Origin: Betaproteobacteria bacterium HGW-Betaproteobacteria-9
GTDB taxonomy: Bacteria > Pseudomonadota > Gammaproteobacteria > Burkholderiales > Burkholderiaceae_C
Length of the DNA: 45,599 nucleotides
NCBI GenBank assembly: GCA_002842215.1
Contig: PHCC01000037.1
Span: 1 to 45,599 of the forward strand
Direction: 5' to 3'
Shown piece after piece: positions 1 through 7,894 of this stretch; position 1 is the stretch's first letter, and every line of letters starts with the position of its first letter. Position numbers and translations under genes: made by a program. The notes under the pieces were generated by a model. The model did not search any database. It was not told the DNA's origin and saw only the letters and a program-made list of their open reading frames with translations.

Positions 1-158
1 CGCTTCACGCAGCTCGGGCGCCCGACAACGGTGCCCGTGGCATAGCTGCGTCTGGGGTGGGGGTCATCTCGTCTACCTTTCGACTTGTGCAACAAAGCCC
101 CGTGTGAAGCTGATCTGCAACAGGCGCTGCGTCACACCAGCCCCAATTTAGCATAGCC

Positions 159-1580
159 TTATCCCTTAAAAATCTTGCCGGGGTTCAGGATGTTGTACGG
201 GTCGAGCGCGCGCTTGATGGTGCGCATCATGTCCACCGCGCCGCTGCCGGCTTCGGTGAGCAGGAAGTCCATCTTGTGCAGGCCCACGCCGTGCTCTCCG
301 GTGCAGGTGCCTTCGAGGCTGAGCGCGCGGGCCACCAGCTGGTTGTTCAGTTGTTCGGCGCGCTCGCGCTCTTCGGGGATGGTGGGGTCGATCAGGTAGC
401 CGAAGTGGAAGTTGCCGTCGCCCACGTGGCCGACCAGGAAGTAGGGGATGCCGCTCGCGTCGGCTTCGGCCACCGAATCGAGCAGGCAGTCGGCCAATTT
501 GCTGATCGGCACGCAGGTGTCGGTGCTGATGGCGCGGCAGCCGGGCTTGCTCTGGATGGCAGCGAAGTAGGCGTTGTGCCGAGCGGTCCACAGGCGGGTG
601 CGTTCTTCCGGCGTGGTCGCCCACTGGAAGGCGTTGCCCTCGAACTCGCTGGCGATCTCCTGCACCGTCTCGGCCTGTTCCTTCACGCTCGCGGGCGAGC
701 CGTGGAACTCCATCAGCAGCATGTGTTCTTCGCGCAGGCCGAGCTTGCTGTGCGCGTTGACCATGCGCACGGTGTTGGCGTCGATGAGCTCGCAGCGCGC
801 GATCGGCACACCCAGCTGGATCACCTGGATGACGGTGCGCACCGCGGCCTCGATGGTGGGGAACGAGCAGGTCGCGGCCGAAATGGCTTCGGGCAGCGGG
901 TAGAGCTTGAGCGTCACTTCGGTGATCACGCCCAGTGTGCCTTCGCTGCCCACCATCAGGCGCGTGAGGTCGTAGCCGGCGCTGCTTTTCTTGGCGCGCG
1001 TGCCGGTGCGGATCACCTCGCCGCTGGCGGTGACCACTTCGAGCGCCAGCACGTTTTCACGCATGGTGCCGTAGCGCACGGCGTTGGTGCCGCTGGCGCG
1101 CGTGGCCGCCATGCCACCGATGGACGCATCCGCGCCGGGGTCGATGGGGAAGAACAGGCCTTCGCTTTTCACCGCGTTGTTCACGCCCATGCGCGTCACG
1201 CCGGGCTGCACCGTCACGGTCAGGTCTTCGGCGTTGATCGACAGCACCTGGTCCATGCGGCTGACGTCGATGCTGATGCCGCCTTGCACGGCCAGCAGGT
1301 GGCCTTCGAGCGAGGAGCCGGCACCGAACGGGATCACGGGGACCTTGTACAACGCGGCGAGTTGCACCGCGTCGGCCACGTCCTGCGTGTTCTGCGCAAA
1401 CACCACCGCAGCAGGCGGCGGCACGTCGTACACCGACTCGTCGCGGCCGTGTTGCTCGCGCACCGCCATCGCGGTGGAGCACTGGGCGGCAAAACGAAAC
1501 TCAAGTGCGTCGATCAGCGATTGGGGCACTGCTCGCAGGACAACCTCGGGTTGTAGGTGGGCGAGATTTCTAAGGCTCAT
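159..1580 (-). CDS. FAD-linked oxidase / D-2-hydroxyacid (lactate, glycolate) dehydrogenase
   Basis: This is a 473-residue flavoprotein of the GlcD/D-lactate dehydrogenase family, which oxidises 2-hydroxyacids to 2-oxoacids. The N-terminal FAD-binding domain covers about residues 55-190, with PFGAGSSLEGH at about 84-94 and GGMAATRASGTNAVRYG at about 155-171. The C-terminal FAD-oxidase domain carries VGHVGDGNFHFGY and GEHGVGLHK, and the family ending LDPYNILNPGKIF is intact. The frame is open upstream to 1682. I chose the ATG at 1580 because it overlaps the hydrolase stop in an ATGA quartet, which points to translational coupling and gives the usual family length. It is the last gene of the TRAP-transporter operon, so its substrate is probably derived from the transported compound. 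That substrate cannot be read from the sequence. Confidence 0.9.
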   Translation of the reverse strand: MSLRNLAHLQPEVVLRAVPQSLIDALEFRFAAQCSTAMAVREQHGRDESVYDVPPPAAVVFAQNTQDVADAVQLAALYKVPVIPFGAGSSLEGHLLAVQGGISIDVSRMDQVLSINAEDLTVTVQPGVTRMGVNNAVKSEGLFFPIDPGADASIGGMAATRASGTNAVRYGTMRENVLALEVVTASGEVIRTGTRAKKSSAGYDLTRLMVGSEGTLGVITEVTLKLYPLPEAISAATCSFPTIEAAVRTVIQVIQLGVPIARCELIDANTVRMVNAHSKLGLREEHMLLMEFHGSPASVKEQAETVQEIASEFEGNAFQWATTPEERTRLWTARHNAYFAAIQSKPGCRAISTDTCVPISKLADCLLDSVAEADASGIPYFLVGHVGDGNFHFGYLIDPTIPEERERAEQLNNQLVARALSLEGTCTGEHGVGLHKMDFLLTEAGSGAVDMMRTIKRALDPYNILNPGKIFKG

Positions 1581-2578
1581 GGGGATGGCAGAAGTGCGAT
1601 TTCTGATTGAGGGCTCGAGAACGTCACGTCGGAGAATGCGAGAAGCGCTGAATGGAAAAGGGGCGCATTGCGTTCCGCACACAAAAAATGTCCGGTTTCG
1701 CCAATCTGAAGATAGGATTTTTGGCGGCTTCCCAAGCTGGCGAACAACCGACGTACATCGTCATCGGTACTGGTGGTATCGTGCTCGCCCCTCACCAACA
1801 AAACAGGCATTGAAAGAAGTGATGGGTCATATAGTGGTCGTCCGCTAAAGGTATCGAAGAGGTCGTCTAAGGTACCGTTGGGGACGGTGAAAGCGCCACT
1901 TGCCTGGGTTTCAGCCTCCAGTGAATCTGAGATCAACGCTTGTAGTACAGCCGGATCTCGGCGCAAGTCCGGATCTCCGTGCAGTACCTCGTCGTTCCAG
2001 CGCTTTCGAATCTGTATCTCATCTACGAGGCGCACCGGATTGCGCGGCGTTCGGCGACGTGTACGTTCTATTGGATCTGCCAGATCACTGAGCCAACTTA
2101 AATTCACACTGGCGTAGATGGGAGCCATCAGCGCCAGTGCACAGACTGACTCGGGATGCCGCGTCGCATAGAGCGAAGCCGTGATCGACCCCCATGAGCC
2201 ACCCGCCAACAGAACCTGCCCGACCTTGTCGCTCGCACAAGCATGAGCCACAACGGACGCGATGTCGCGCACCGCATCCTCACGACCTGCATATGGCTCC
2301 AGTGGCTGATCCAACCTGTCTGATCGCGCATAGCCACGAATGTCGGGGGCCCATGTCGAGTAGCCTGCTCGAGCCAGCACATCCATTAGCGAATATCCTG
2401 GAACCGCAATATCCCAAAGCCCAGAAGCCAGGGTGGCGCCATGGATGAGAACGACCGTACCCTTAGGCATATCCTCTGGCCTGGTATGGCGGACATACAA
2501 GGACAAGCCTGATGCATCGGCAGGTCCTACTCTGCAGGCCGACTTGACGATACGGATTTGCTCAGTCTTCATATTCAT
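1577..2578 (-). CDS. Alpha/beta hydrolase
   Basis: This is a 333-residue alpha/beta-hydrolase-fold enzyme without a signal peptide, presumably a cytoplasmic esterase, lactonase or C-C hydrolase. The oxyanion region is HGATLASGLWD at about 46-56. The nucleophile elbow is GGSWGS with Ser at about 128. The acid is probably in RGEHD and the catalytic His in ETGHF near the C terminus. The ATG at 2578 overlaps the DctM stop as ATGA, and its own stop overlaps the next gene in the same way, so it sits in the middle of a coupled operon. An in-frame extension to 2665 exists but would run far into dctM. A role in hydrolysing an imported ester or lactone before oxidation is inference from context. Confidence 0.88.
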   Translation of the reverse strand: MNMKTEQIRIVKSACRVGPADASGLSLYVRHTRPEDMPKGTVVLIHGATLASGLWDIAVPGYSLMDVLARAGYSTWAPDIRGYARSDRLDQPLEPYAGREDAVRDIASVVAHACASDKVGQVLLAGGSWGSITASLYATRHPESVCALALMAPIYASVNLSWLSDLADPIERTRRRTPRNPVRLVDEIQIRKRWNDEVLHGDPDLRRDPAVLQALISDSLEAETQASGAFTVPNGTLDDLFDTFSGRPLYDPSLLSMPVLLVRGEHDTTSTDDDVRRLFASLGSRQKSYLQIGETGHFLCAERNAPLFHSALLAFSDVTFSSPQSEIALLPSP

Positions 2579-3882
2579 CGCAGCATCCCTGGAAGTACGG
2601 TGACCAACCCATCGAATATCGACATCAAAAACATGCCGATGAGAAAGATCACTACCACCGGCCACGAAGAGGAGAAGACCTGCCTCAAACTCAACAGCTG
2701 CGGCGCAGCGGCCCGCAATGCATACATGGTGTATCCGAATGGCGGCGTAATGCTGGCAACGGTCATGTTGACCGAAAAAATCGTCCAGAACCAGACGGGG
2801 TCAAAGCCCAGCTTCTGAACCAAGGGGGCATAGATTGGTATTGCCACCATCATGAATGCGAGTTGATCTATGAACATACACAGCACAAACGGCACCAACA
2901 TTAACAGCCAGAACATGAGCAGTGGCGGCAGTTGCACGGACGACAGGTCCTCAACCAGATTCGAGGTTGCGCCTGTGAAGCTAAGCAATTGCCCAAAGAA
3001 GACTGATGCTGCCAGAATGGCCAAAATCATGGTTGAGATGCGCGCGGTAGACTGCATCGCCTGAACGATTAGCTGTATGTTCAGCTTGCGGTACCAAGCC
3101 GCAGCGAGCAAGCTGCCTGCGACTCCGGTTGCTGCCGCTTCAGAGGGCGTGGCAATTCCCAGCAGCATGAGTCCCATGATAGAAAAAACAATCACGCTGA
3201 AGGGCAACAGCCGGGCCACGGCAAGCAGCGGTCTGCGTGGTCCTGTGGGAGCATCCTCATCCACGGGAGCCAGTGCAGGATTGCGCCAGATCTTGACAAA
3301 CACCCACCCCAGAGTGAGTACAGCCAGCAGCAAGCCTGGCAACAACCCTGCAATCAACAGCGCCGATATTGAGACATTGGCCATAGAGCCAATCAGTACC
3401 GCCATCAGGCTAGGCGGGATGATTGGGGCTAGACTTGCACCCGCCTGTATCACTGATGCAGAAAGGCGCGCGTCATAGCCTCGACCATGCATAGATGGGA
3501 GCACTGTACGCCCAAGCATGGCTACCACCGCCACTGCTGACCCACTGAGAGCGCCAAATATGGTGGACAGCGCAATAGTGAAAACGTACAACCGCCCTCG
3601 TACACGCCCCACCAATTGGTCTACGCTGTCGAACACAACGTCGACCGCACCGGATCGAAACAAAACCTCCCCCATCAGGATGAACAGTGGGATTGTCGTC
3701 AGGGACAGGGACGACATGGAATCAGTAATGCTGTTTGCCAGCATGCCTAGTCCGGCACCACCGAACAAGTACCAAACACCAAACAGATTGAGCGCCAGAA
3801 ATCCGACAAAAATGGGGGCACCTATCGCCAGCATGGCGCACAGCAGCAGCAGCCCGATGGGCAGGGTCACGTTCCAGTCCAT
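2575..3882 (-). CDS. dctM: TRAP transporter large permease (DctM family)
   Basis: This is the 435-residue large membrane subunit of a tripartite ATP-independent periplasmic transporter, which uses an ion gradient to import organic acids delivered by DctP. It is almost wholly hydrophobic, with about 12 predicted membrane segments. Family stretches include LTTIPLFILMGEVLFRSG near residue 60 and GASLAPIIPPSLMAVLIG near 145. The length matches the family (about 425-435). I chose the ATG at 3882, 7 bp after the DctQ stop, over the upstream in-frame ATG at 3963, which lies inside dctQ. The stop overlaps the hydrolase start. It forms one permease with the neighbouring DctQ. Confidence 0.95.
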   Translation of the reverse strand: MDWNVTLPIGLLLLCAMLAIGAPIFVGFLALNLFGVWYLFGGAGLGMLANSITDSMSSLSLTTIPLFILMGEVLFRSGAVDVVFDSVDQLVGRVRGRLYVFTIALSTIFGALSGSAVAVVAMLGRTVLPSMHGRGYDARLSASVIQAGASLAPIIPPSLMAVLIGSMANVSISALLIAGLLPGLLLAVLTLGWVFVKIWRNPALAPVDEDAPTGPRRPLLAVARLLPFSVIVFSIMGLMLLGIATPSEAAATGVAGSLLAAAWYRKLNIQLIVQAMQSTARISTMILAILAASVFFGQLLSFTGATSNLVEDLSSVQLPPLLMFWLLMLVPFVLCMFIDQLAFMMVAIPIYAPLVQKLGFDPVWFWTIFSVNMTVASITPPFGYTMYALRAAAPQLLSLRQVFSSSWPVVVIFLIGMFLMSIFDGLVTVLPGMLR

Positions 3883-3889
3883 GTCGACC

Positions 3890-4393
3890 TCAAGCCGGAT
3901 CGGTGGAAAGCAAGGTGAAATCCCTTGACTTCGCCGGAAGAAGAAACTGCAGAGCCGAAACAATCAACCCTGCTCCCACTGCCCCTGACAGCCACCACTT
4001 GGGGATGGGTAGCGTCGCCACAGTTTCGATACCGTCATGCCACTGCGCCACTGCCTGAGTGCATAACACCATGCCAGCACCCATGCAGACTAACGCGCAT
4101 ATCCATGCCAATAGCCGGTTTGTTCGCGACCGCAATTCTGGCGGCATTGCATCAATCAAGGAAGTGATAGCGACATGCCCACCGTCGCGTGTAACGGCAG
4201 GTAATGCAAACGCTATGGTAGTCAGCATGGCGTAGGAGACCACATCACTAGCCCAGCGTGTGGGTGCATTAAGGAAATAACGCATCGCCACCTCCACAAG
4301 GTATGAAAGCAACATCACCGCCAACGCCGTGCAAGAGATTTTGAACAGACTCTCCGTCAGCGCATACAGGCATCTGTGCATGGTGTTTGCCAT
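3890..4393 (-). CDS. dctQ: TRAP transporter small permease (DctQ family)
   Basis: This 167-residue protein has four hydrophobic segments (about residues 18-38, 50-68, 90-112 and 130-150), the DctQ pattern. The family-type stretch RYFLNAPTRWASDVVSY sits near residues 39-55. It partners DctM in the membrane complex. The start lies 3 bp after the dctP stop and the stop lies 7 bp before dctM, so the three TRAP genes are clearly one transcript. DctQ proteins diverge strongly in sequence, so the call leans on size, topology and position. Confidence 0.93.
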   Translation of the reverse strand: MANTMHRCLYALTESLFKISCTALAVMLLSYLVEVAMRYFLNAPTRWASDVVSYAMLTTIAFALPAVTRDGGHVAITSLIDAMPPELRSRTNRLLAWICALVCMGAGMVLCTQAVAQWHDGIETVATLPIPKWWLSGAVGAGLIVSALQFLLPAKSRDFTLLSTDPA

Positions 4394-4396
4394 AAT

Positions 4397-5389
4397 TCAG
4401 CTGCTCAGCCCGGCGCGTTTGGCCAAGGCATGCATGTTGTCGGCCTCTGTGCCATTCTTGTTTCTGGCGATCTCCCAGATGCCCTGCTCCAACAGCGCAT
4501 CTAAGCGGCTGGCGTCGGCGTCCGGAAACAAGGTTTCCTGCATGCCCAGCTTTCGCATCTGTTCTTCTTCAGCGCGTGCCAGCGCGTCAAAGCGCTGGAC
4601 ACTTTCCATCTCAAGTTTGATGGCCTCCTGCGTCAGCAGCCTTTGCATACCGCTGTCCAATGCCTGCCAGGCCTTCAAATTGAAAAACACATACAGGCTG
4701 GCCTGTCCAAATGAGGGTCTTGTAAAGTACTTGGCGACTTCGTTCCATTTGAAGTCCAGTACTCCGGTCAACCCCCAAGCGGCTGCGTCAATCACCCCGC
4801 GCTCCAGCGCGGTATATACCTCACCGCCACCCAGCACCACCGGCGCACCTCCAAGCGCTTTGATCATCGGGTGATAGGACACAGTACCTCTGACCTTCAT
4901 GCCCGCGAGTGCCGGCGAGCTTGCCTTGAGAGGGGACTTGCAAATGAAGTGAAACCCCTTGGTGCCCGTGGGCACCACAGCCAGCACTTTCAAACCCAAC
5001 TTCTGGTAGTGCCGGTCCACCCAGTCAATCACACCTGACTCGCGTCGCTTTACGGGATCGGCGGCCACAGCATCCATGGCCAGCCCAATGGCGGTGGTTC
5101 CCGAATGGTATGCAGGATGAGTGAACAGCATGTCGAATGCGCCTGCTGCCGTGGGCTGAAATTGCTCAGCAAACGGCACTACATCGGGGCCACCAACACG
5201 AAAGGTCACAGCACCAGCGCTGGCCTTGCGTACGTTTTCATAGAAGACCTGAGAAATTTCACGCGAAAAAACAAAATTGGGCGCGAACGCATTGAGCGCT
5301 CGCAACTCTCGCTGGGCACTGGCCCCGCTAGGCGAAAACGCCAGTGCGGCGGTGGCATACAAACATTGACGGCGATTGATACGCAACAT
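4397..5389 (-). CDS. dctP: TRAP transporter periplasmic substrate-binding protein (DctP family)
   Basis: This is a 330-residue periplasmic receptor. It begins with a signal sequence containing a twin-Arg-like RRQCLY and a likely cleavage after SGASA. The DctP fold is marked by the conserved region GAPVVLGGGEVYTALERGVI at about 180-200 and the GLTGVLDFKWNEVAKYF stretch after it. I chose the ATG at 5389 because GGAG lies 6 nt upstream; the frame is open to 5434, but that would cover the operator palindromes. It is the first gene of the operon and divergent from the MarR gene. The ligand is unknown; neighbouring hydrolase and FAD oxidase suggest an organic acid or ester. Confidence 0.93.
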   Translation of the reverse strand: MLRINRRQCLYATAALAFSPSGASAQRELRALNAFAPNFVFSREISQVFYENVRKASAGAVTFRVGGPDVVPFAEQFQPTAAGAFDMLFTHPAYHSGTTAIGLAMDAVAADPVKRRESGVIDWVDRHYQKLGLKVLAVVPTGTKGFHFICKSPLKASSPALAGMKVRGTVSYHPMIKALGGAPVVLGGGEVYTALERGVIDAAAWGLTGVLDFKWNEVAKYFTRPSFGQASLYVFFNLKAWQALDSGMQRLLTQEAIKLEMESVQRFDALARAEEEQMRKLGMQETLFPDADASRLDALLEQGIWEIARNKNGTEADNMHALAKRAGLSS

Positions 5390-5405
5390 GAGACACTCCA
5401 TTTTG

Positions 5406-5442
5406 GTTCCAAGTGGAACTAGTATTGGTTCCATAATGAACC
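5406..5442. promoter_or_regulatory. Paired palindromic operators between dctP and marR
   Basis: Two related inverted repeats sit in the divergent intergenic region. The first is GTTCCAAGTGGAAC at 5406-5419, a perfect 6-bp dyad around AG. The second is GGTTCCATAATGAACC at 5427-5442 (14 of 16 symmetric). Their centres are 22 bp apart, about two helical turns, so two MarR dimers could bind the same DNA face. The second contains CATAAT (5432-5437), a plausible -10 hexamer for marR. The sites also lie just upstream of the dctP ribosome binding site. Autorepression and repression of the TRAP operon are inferred. Confidence 0.65.
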
Positions 5443-5465
5443 TTTACCATAGGTGGAAACCCGCA

Positions 5466-5939
5466 ATGCACCGTCAGCAGATCCTCAAGTCCTCACCCAT
5501 CCCTTTTGCTTTCCGCATCAGCTACCTGGCAAACTTCTTCACCGGCAGCGTGTATCGGGATGTTGGTCAGCAGTTCGGTGTGGCGCGCTCAGAGTACGTC
5601 ATTCTTTTTTGTCTTCAACAGTTGGGCAAGCTCACCGCGCAAGACATCTGCGACATCACAGGGCGCCCTAAAAACAGCGTGAGTCGCGCCGTCAATGCTT
5701 TGTTGACGCGCGGGCTGATTGCCCGCCAGACTGACCCCCAAGATGCAAGGCGGGCTCTGCTCAACCTCACTCGCAGCGGTCAGTCCTTGCACGATGCAGC
5801 GATACATCTGTTCAAAGAGCGAGAAGAAGCCATGCTGGCACCGCTAACCGAGGAGGAGCGCGAGACGCTGGACACAATACTCGCCAAACTGGTGCTTCGC
5901 GACGATGACTGGTCAGGTCCGCTAAGCGAAGACTTATGA
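5466..5939 (+). CDS. MarR family transcriptional regulator
   Basis: This 157-residue regulator has the MarR winged helix-turn-helix. The recognition region is around residues 60-85 (TAQDICDITGRPKNSVSRAV), followed by a wing at about 93-108 with TDPQDARRALLNLT, where D-x-R-R is the family hallmark. The C-terminal helices are for dimerisation. I chose the ATG at 5466, preceded by AGGTGG 9 nt upstream. An earlier in-frame ATG at 5436 lies inside the second operator palindrome and has no ribosome binding site. It is divergent from dctP and is the obvious local regulator. The inducer is probably the imported compound or its product (inference). Confidence 0.92.
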   Translation: MHRQQILKSSPIPFAFRISYLANFFTGSVYRDVGQQFGVARSEYVILFCLQQLGKLTAQDICDITGRPKNSVSRAVNALLTRGLIARQTDPQDARRALLNLTRSGQSLHDAAIHLFKEREEAMLAPLTEEERETLDTILAKLVLRDDDWSGPLSEDL

Positions 5940-6015
5940 GCTGTTTTTGGCTTGATACCGTGCATTTGTCGCATTGCACTCTGGCCTCACAATGAGTTGG
6001 CTTACTCGTTGCAGG

Positions 6016-7056
6016 TCAGGGCACAAGCAGTACTTTGCCTATGTTGCCTCTGGCTTCGATGTGAGCATGTGCCGCTCCGACACCCTCAAACCGGAACACT
6101 TTGTCAATGTGAGGGGATATCCAACCTTCGTTGACACCAACGAGAACCTGCTGCATCCACTTGTCAAGCTTCTCTGGTTCGGAATACAAGGAATGTATGT
6201 TGAGGCCAAAGACGCCTCTGTTTTTGGGAATGAGGTTGCCGGCATGAAACAGTGGGGAAGACACCAGCAAGCCAAGCAAACCGAGCTTAGCGCGAATGCC
6301 TGCCCCGTTGGCCGCACTCGAGATGCCGAACATCCCCAAGCGTCCAGCCGGCCGGAGAACAGCCACGGTTTTTTTCCAATGCGCGCCACCGATCGGATCG
6401 ATCGCAAGATCGACGCCTTTGCCCCCCGAGTGATGCATAACCTCCTGCGGCCAGTCGGCTTTGGTATTGTCAATGGTGTGTCCGAGGCCGCGCCCACGTA
6501 GGAAGTCATGTTTACGCGGGTGTGCCGTACCTAGAGTCCGAGCACCGATGTGTCGTGCAACCTCAAGTGCCGCCAGCCCCACGCCACCGCCCACGTTGTG
6601 GATAAGGACGGTTTCGTCACTGCAAAGACCGCCCATGGCAACAAGTAGACCCCAAGCGGTGACGTAGTTGAGGGGAATAGCGGCAGCTTCCTCGAATGAA
6701 AGCACAGCAGGCTTCTCCCATACAAACCGCTTGTCTACCCTAACCGATTCTGCATAGCCCCCGAAGTCCGTTAACGCCAGAACCTCCTTGCCTAGCCACG
6801 CTTCGTCCGCGTCGCTGCCCACAGCCTCAACAACACCTGCGACTTCGTACCCGACCACACATGGAAACGGCGGAGCTTCCGGGTAGATCCCCTGGCGAGC
6901 AAGCAAGTCGGCAAAGTTGACACCTGCGGCTCTGACCCTGACACGCAGTTCACCCTTCGCCAGCGACACCGGTGACACATCACGTAATTCGAACACCCGG
7001 TCTGATCGTCCTGGCTTGACTATATGAATAGCGCGCACGCGTCCCGCATTGGTCAT
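6016..7056 (-). CDS. Zinc-independent MDR alcohol dehydrogenase / quinone oxidoreductase family protein
   Basis: This 346-residue medium-chain dehydrogenase/reductase resembles NADPH:quinone oxidoreductase and the VAT-1 group. The N-terminal GroES-like domain has RAAGVNFADLLARQGIYP (about 42-59) and GYEVAGVVEAVG. The Rossmann region has IHNVGGGVGLAALEVARH, and AIDPIGG follows. The zinc ligands of classical alcohol dehydrogenases are absent. The start is uncertain: ATG 7056 gives the usual N terminus, while ATG 7089 would add 11 residues. It follows the NAD(P)-binding protein gene in the same direction, and the pair is divergent from a LysR gene. It is convergent with marR across about 75 bp. 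Confidence 0.85.
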   Translation of the reverse strand: MTNAGRVRAIHIVKPGRSDRVFELRDVSPVSLAKGELRVRVRAAGVNFADLLARQGIYPEAPPFPCVVGYEVAGVVEAVGSDADEAWLGKEVLALTDFGGYAESVRVDKRFVWEKPAVLSFEEAAAIPLNYVTAWGLLVAMGGLCSDETVLIHNVGGGVGLAALEVARHIGARTLGTAHPRKHDFLRGRGLGHTIDNTKADWPQEVMHHSGGKGVDLAIDPIGGAHWKKTVAVLRPAGRLGMFGISSAANGAGIRAKLGLLGLLVSSPLFHAGNLIPKNRGVFGLNIHSLYSEPEKLDKWMQQVLVGVNEGWISPHIDKVFRFEGVGAAHAHIEARGNIGKVLLVP

Positions 7057-7115
7057 GATGGTGCTCAAGAGTAGTTGGGCCGCACGCATGTACGCGTAAA
7101 GCCAAGTTTTATGCC

Positions 7116-7748
7116 TCAGCCACAGACAGTAGGCAAACTTCGCAGGTAGCGGTTGCTGTCGAGTTGATCCAGGATTGCCCGAGCCAGGTCAACGCGGGCA
7201 AGCTTGGCTCCAAGCCCGATGGACATGTCTTCCCCCATCCGATAGTCGCCACGAGACGCACCATCCACCAGGCGAGGTGGTCGCAATATGGTCCAGTCGA
7301 GCTGACTGGAGCTGATGATGTTCTCCTGGCGTCCTGCTTCCTCCAAGCGCCAAGAGCCCACAATGTGTGGCAGAAGTAAGCGTGCCAACCATGGCAACGA
7401 CTGTAGGTGCGCTCCAGCACCGACCGTTGAAACACTGACAAACCTGTTCACCCCAGCCATCGTCAACGCTGACACGATGTGATCGGTGCCCACCGACCGC
7501 AAGTTGCTCTGCGGCTGTCCCATGCGTACACCCAGCACCGACAGTGCCGCGTCCATGCCCTGCACGGCTTGTTGGACGTCCACGAGATTCATCACGTCGC
7601 CCTGGACCCGATGTAGTCGCACGTCCTTTCCGCCAATATCTGCGGGTCGCCTGGCAAACGCGAACACCTCATGTCCTCGTTCCAATGCCTGCCGTACCAG
7701 TAACTTGCCAGTTGTTCCTGTGCTTCCAAATATCACAATCTTCTTCAC
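7116..7748 (-). CDS. NAD(P)H-binding protein, NmrA/SDR-like
   Basis: This atypical short-chain dehydrogenase or NAD(P)-binding protein has about 210 residues. The N-terminal Rossmann motif is KKIVIFGSTGTTGKLL, followed by RGHEVFAFARRP and later VNRFVSVSTVGAG. I favour the GTG start at 7748 because GGAGG (7757-7761) lies 8 nt upstream and the protein then begins exactly at the Rossmann strand. ATG starts at 7769 and 7832 lengthen it by 7 and 28 residues without a comparable site. Members of this family serve as epimerases, quinone reductases or redox sensors; which applies here is not readable. It probably shares a transcript with the downstream oxidoreductase. Confidence 0.82.
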   Translation of the reverse strand: MKKIVIFGSTGTTGKLLVRQALERGHEVFAFARRPADIGGKDVRLHRVQGDVMNLVDVQQAVQGMDAALSVLGVRMGQPQSNLRSVGTDHIVSALTMAGVNRFVSVSTVGAGAHLQSLPWLARLLLPHIVGSWRLEEAGRQENIISSSQLDWTILRPPRLVDGASRGDYRMGEDMSIGLGAKLARVDLARAILDQLDSNRYLRSLPTVCG

Positions 7749-7853
7749 GTCGATGACCTCCGACTCCATTTCACATGCAGCCACGATGGCATGCAAACGA
7801 TGGGGCAGATCATCCACTCTTACTGAAATCATGACAATGATGGAAATTTATAA

Positions 7854-7864
7854 TTCAATGTGAA
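7854..7864. promoter_or_regulatory. Candidate LysR box
   Basis: TTCAATGTGAA is a perfect 11-bp inverted repeat (TTCA-ATG-TGAA). It lies 30 bp upstream of the LysR start and about 105 bp upstream of the divergent NAD(P)-binding gene, in a locally AT-rich stretch. The position suits an autoregulatory LysR site. The dyad is short, so chance occurrence is possible. Confidence 0.35.
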
Positions 7865-7894
7865 GTTTTTCTAAATAATCGAAAAAACCATGAC

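Noticed and set aside
276..1556. Long plus-strand open frame opposite the FAD oxidase
   Set aside because: It is antisense to a gene with clear family motifs; its translation is rich in His/Gly/Arg/Ala as expected from a high-GC shadow frame.
5974..6501. Plus-strand frame downstream of marR
   Set aside because: It is antisense to the 3' part of the quinone-oxidoreductase-like gene and has no ribosome binding site or family pattern.
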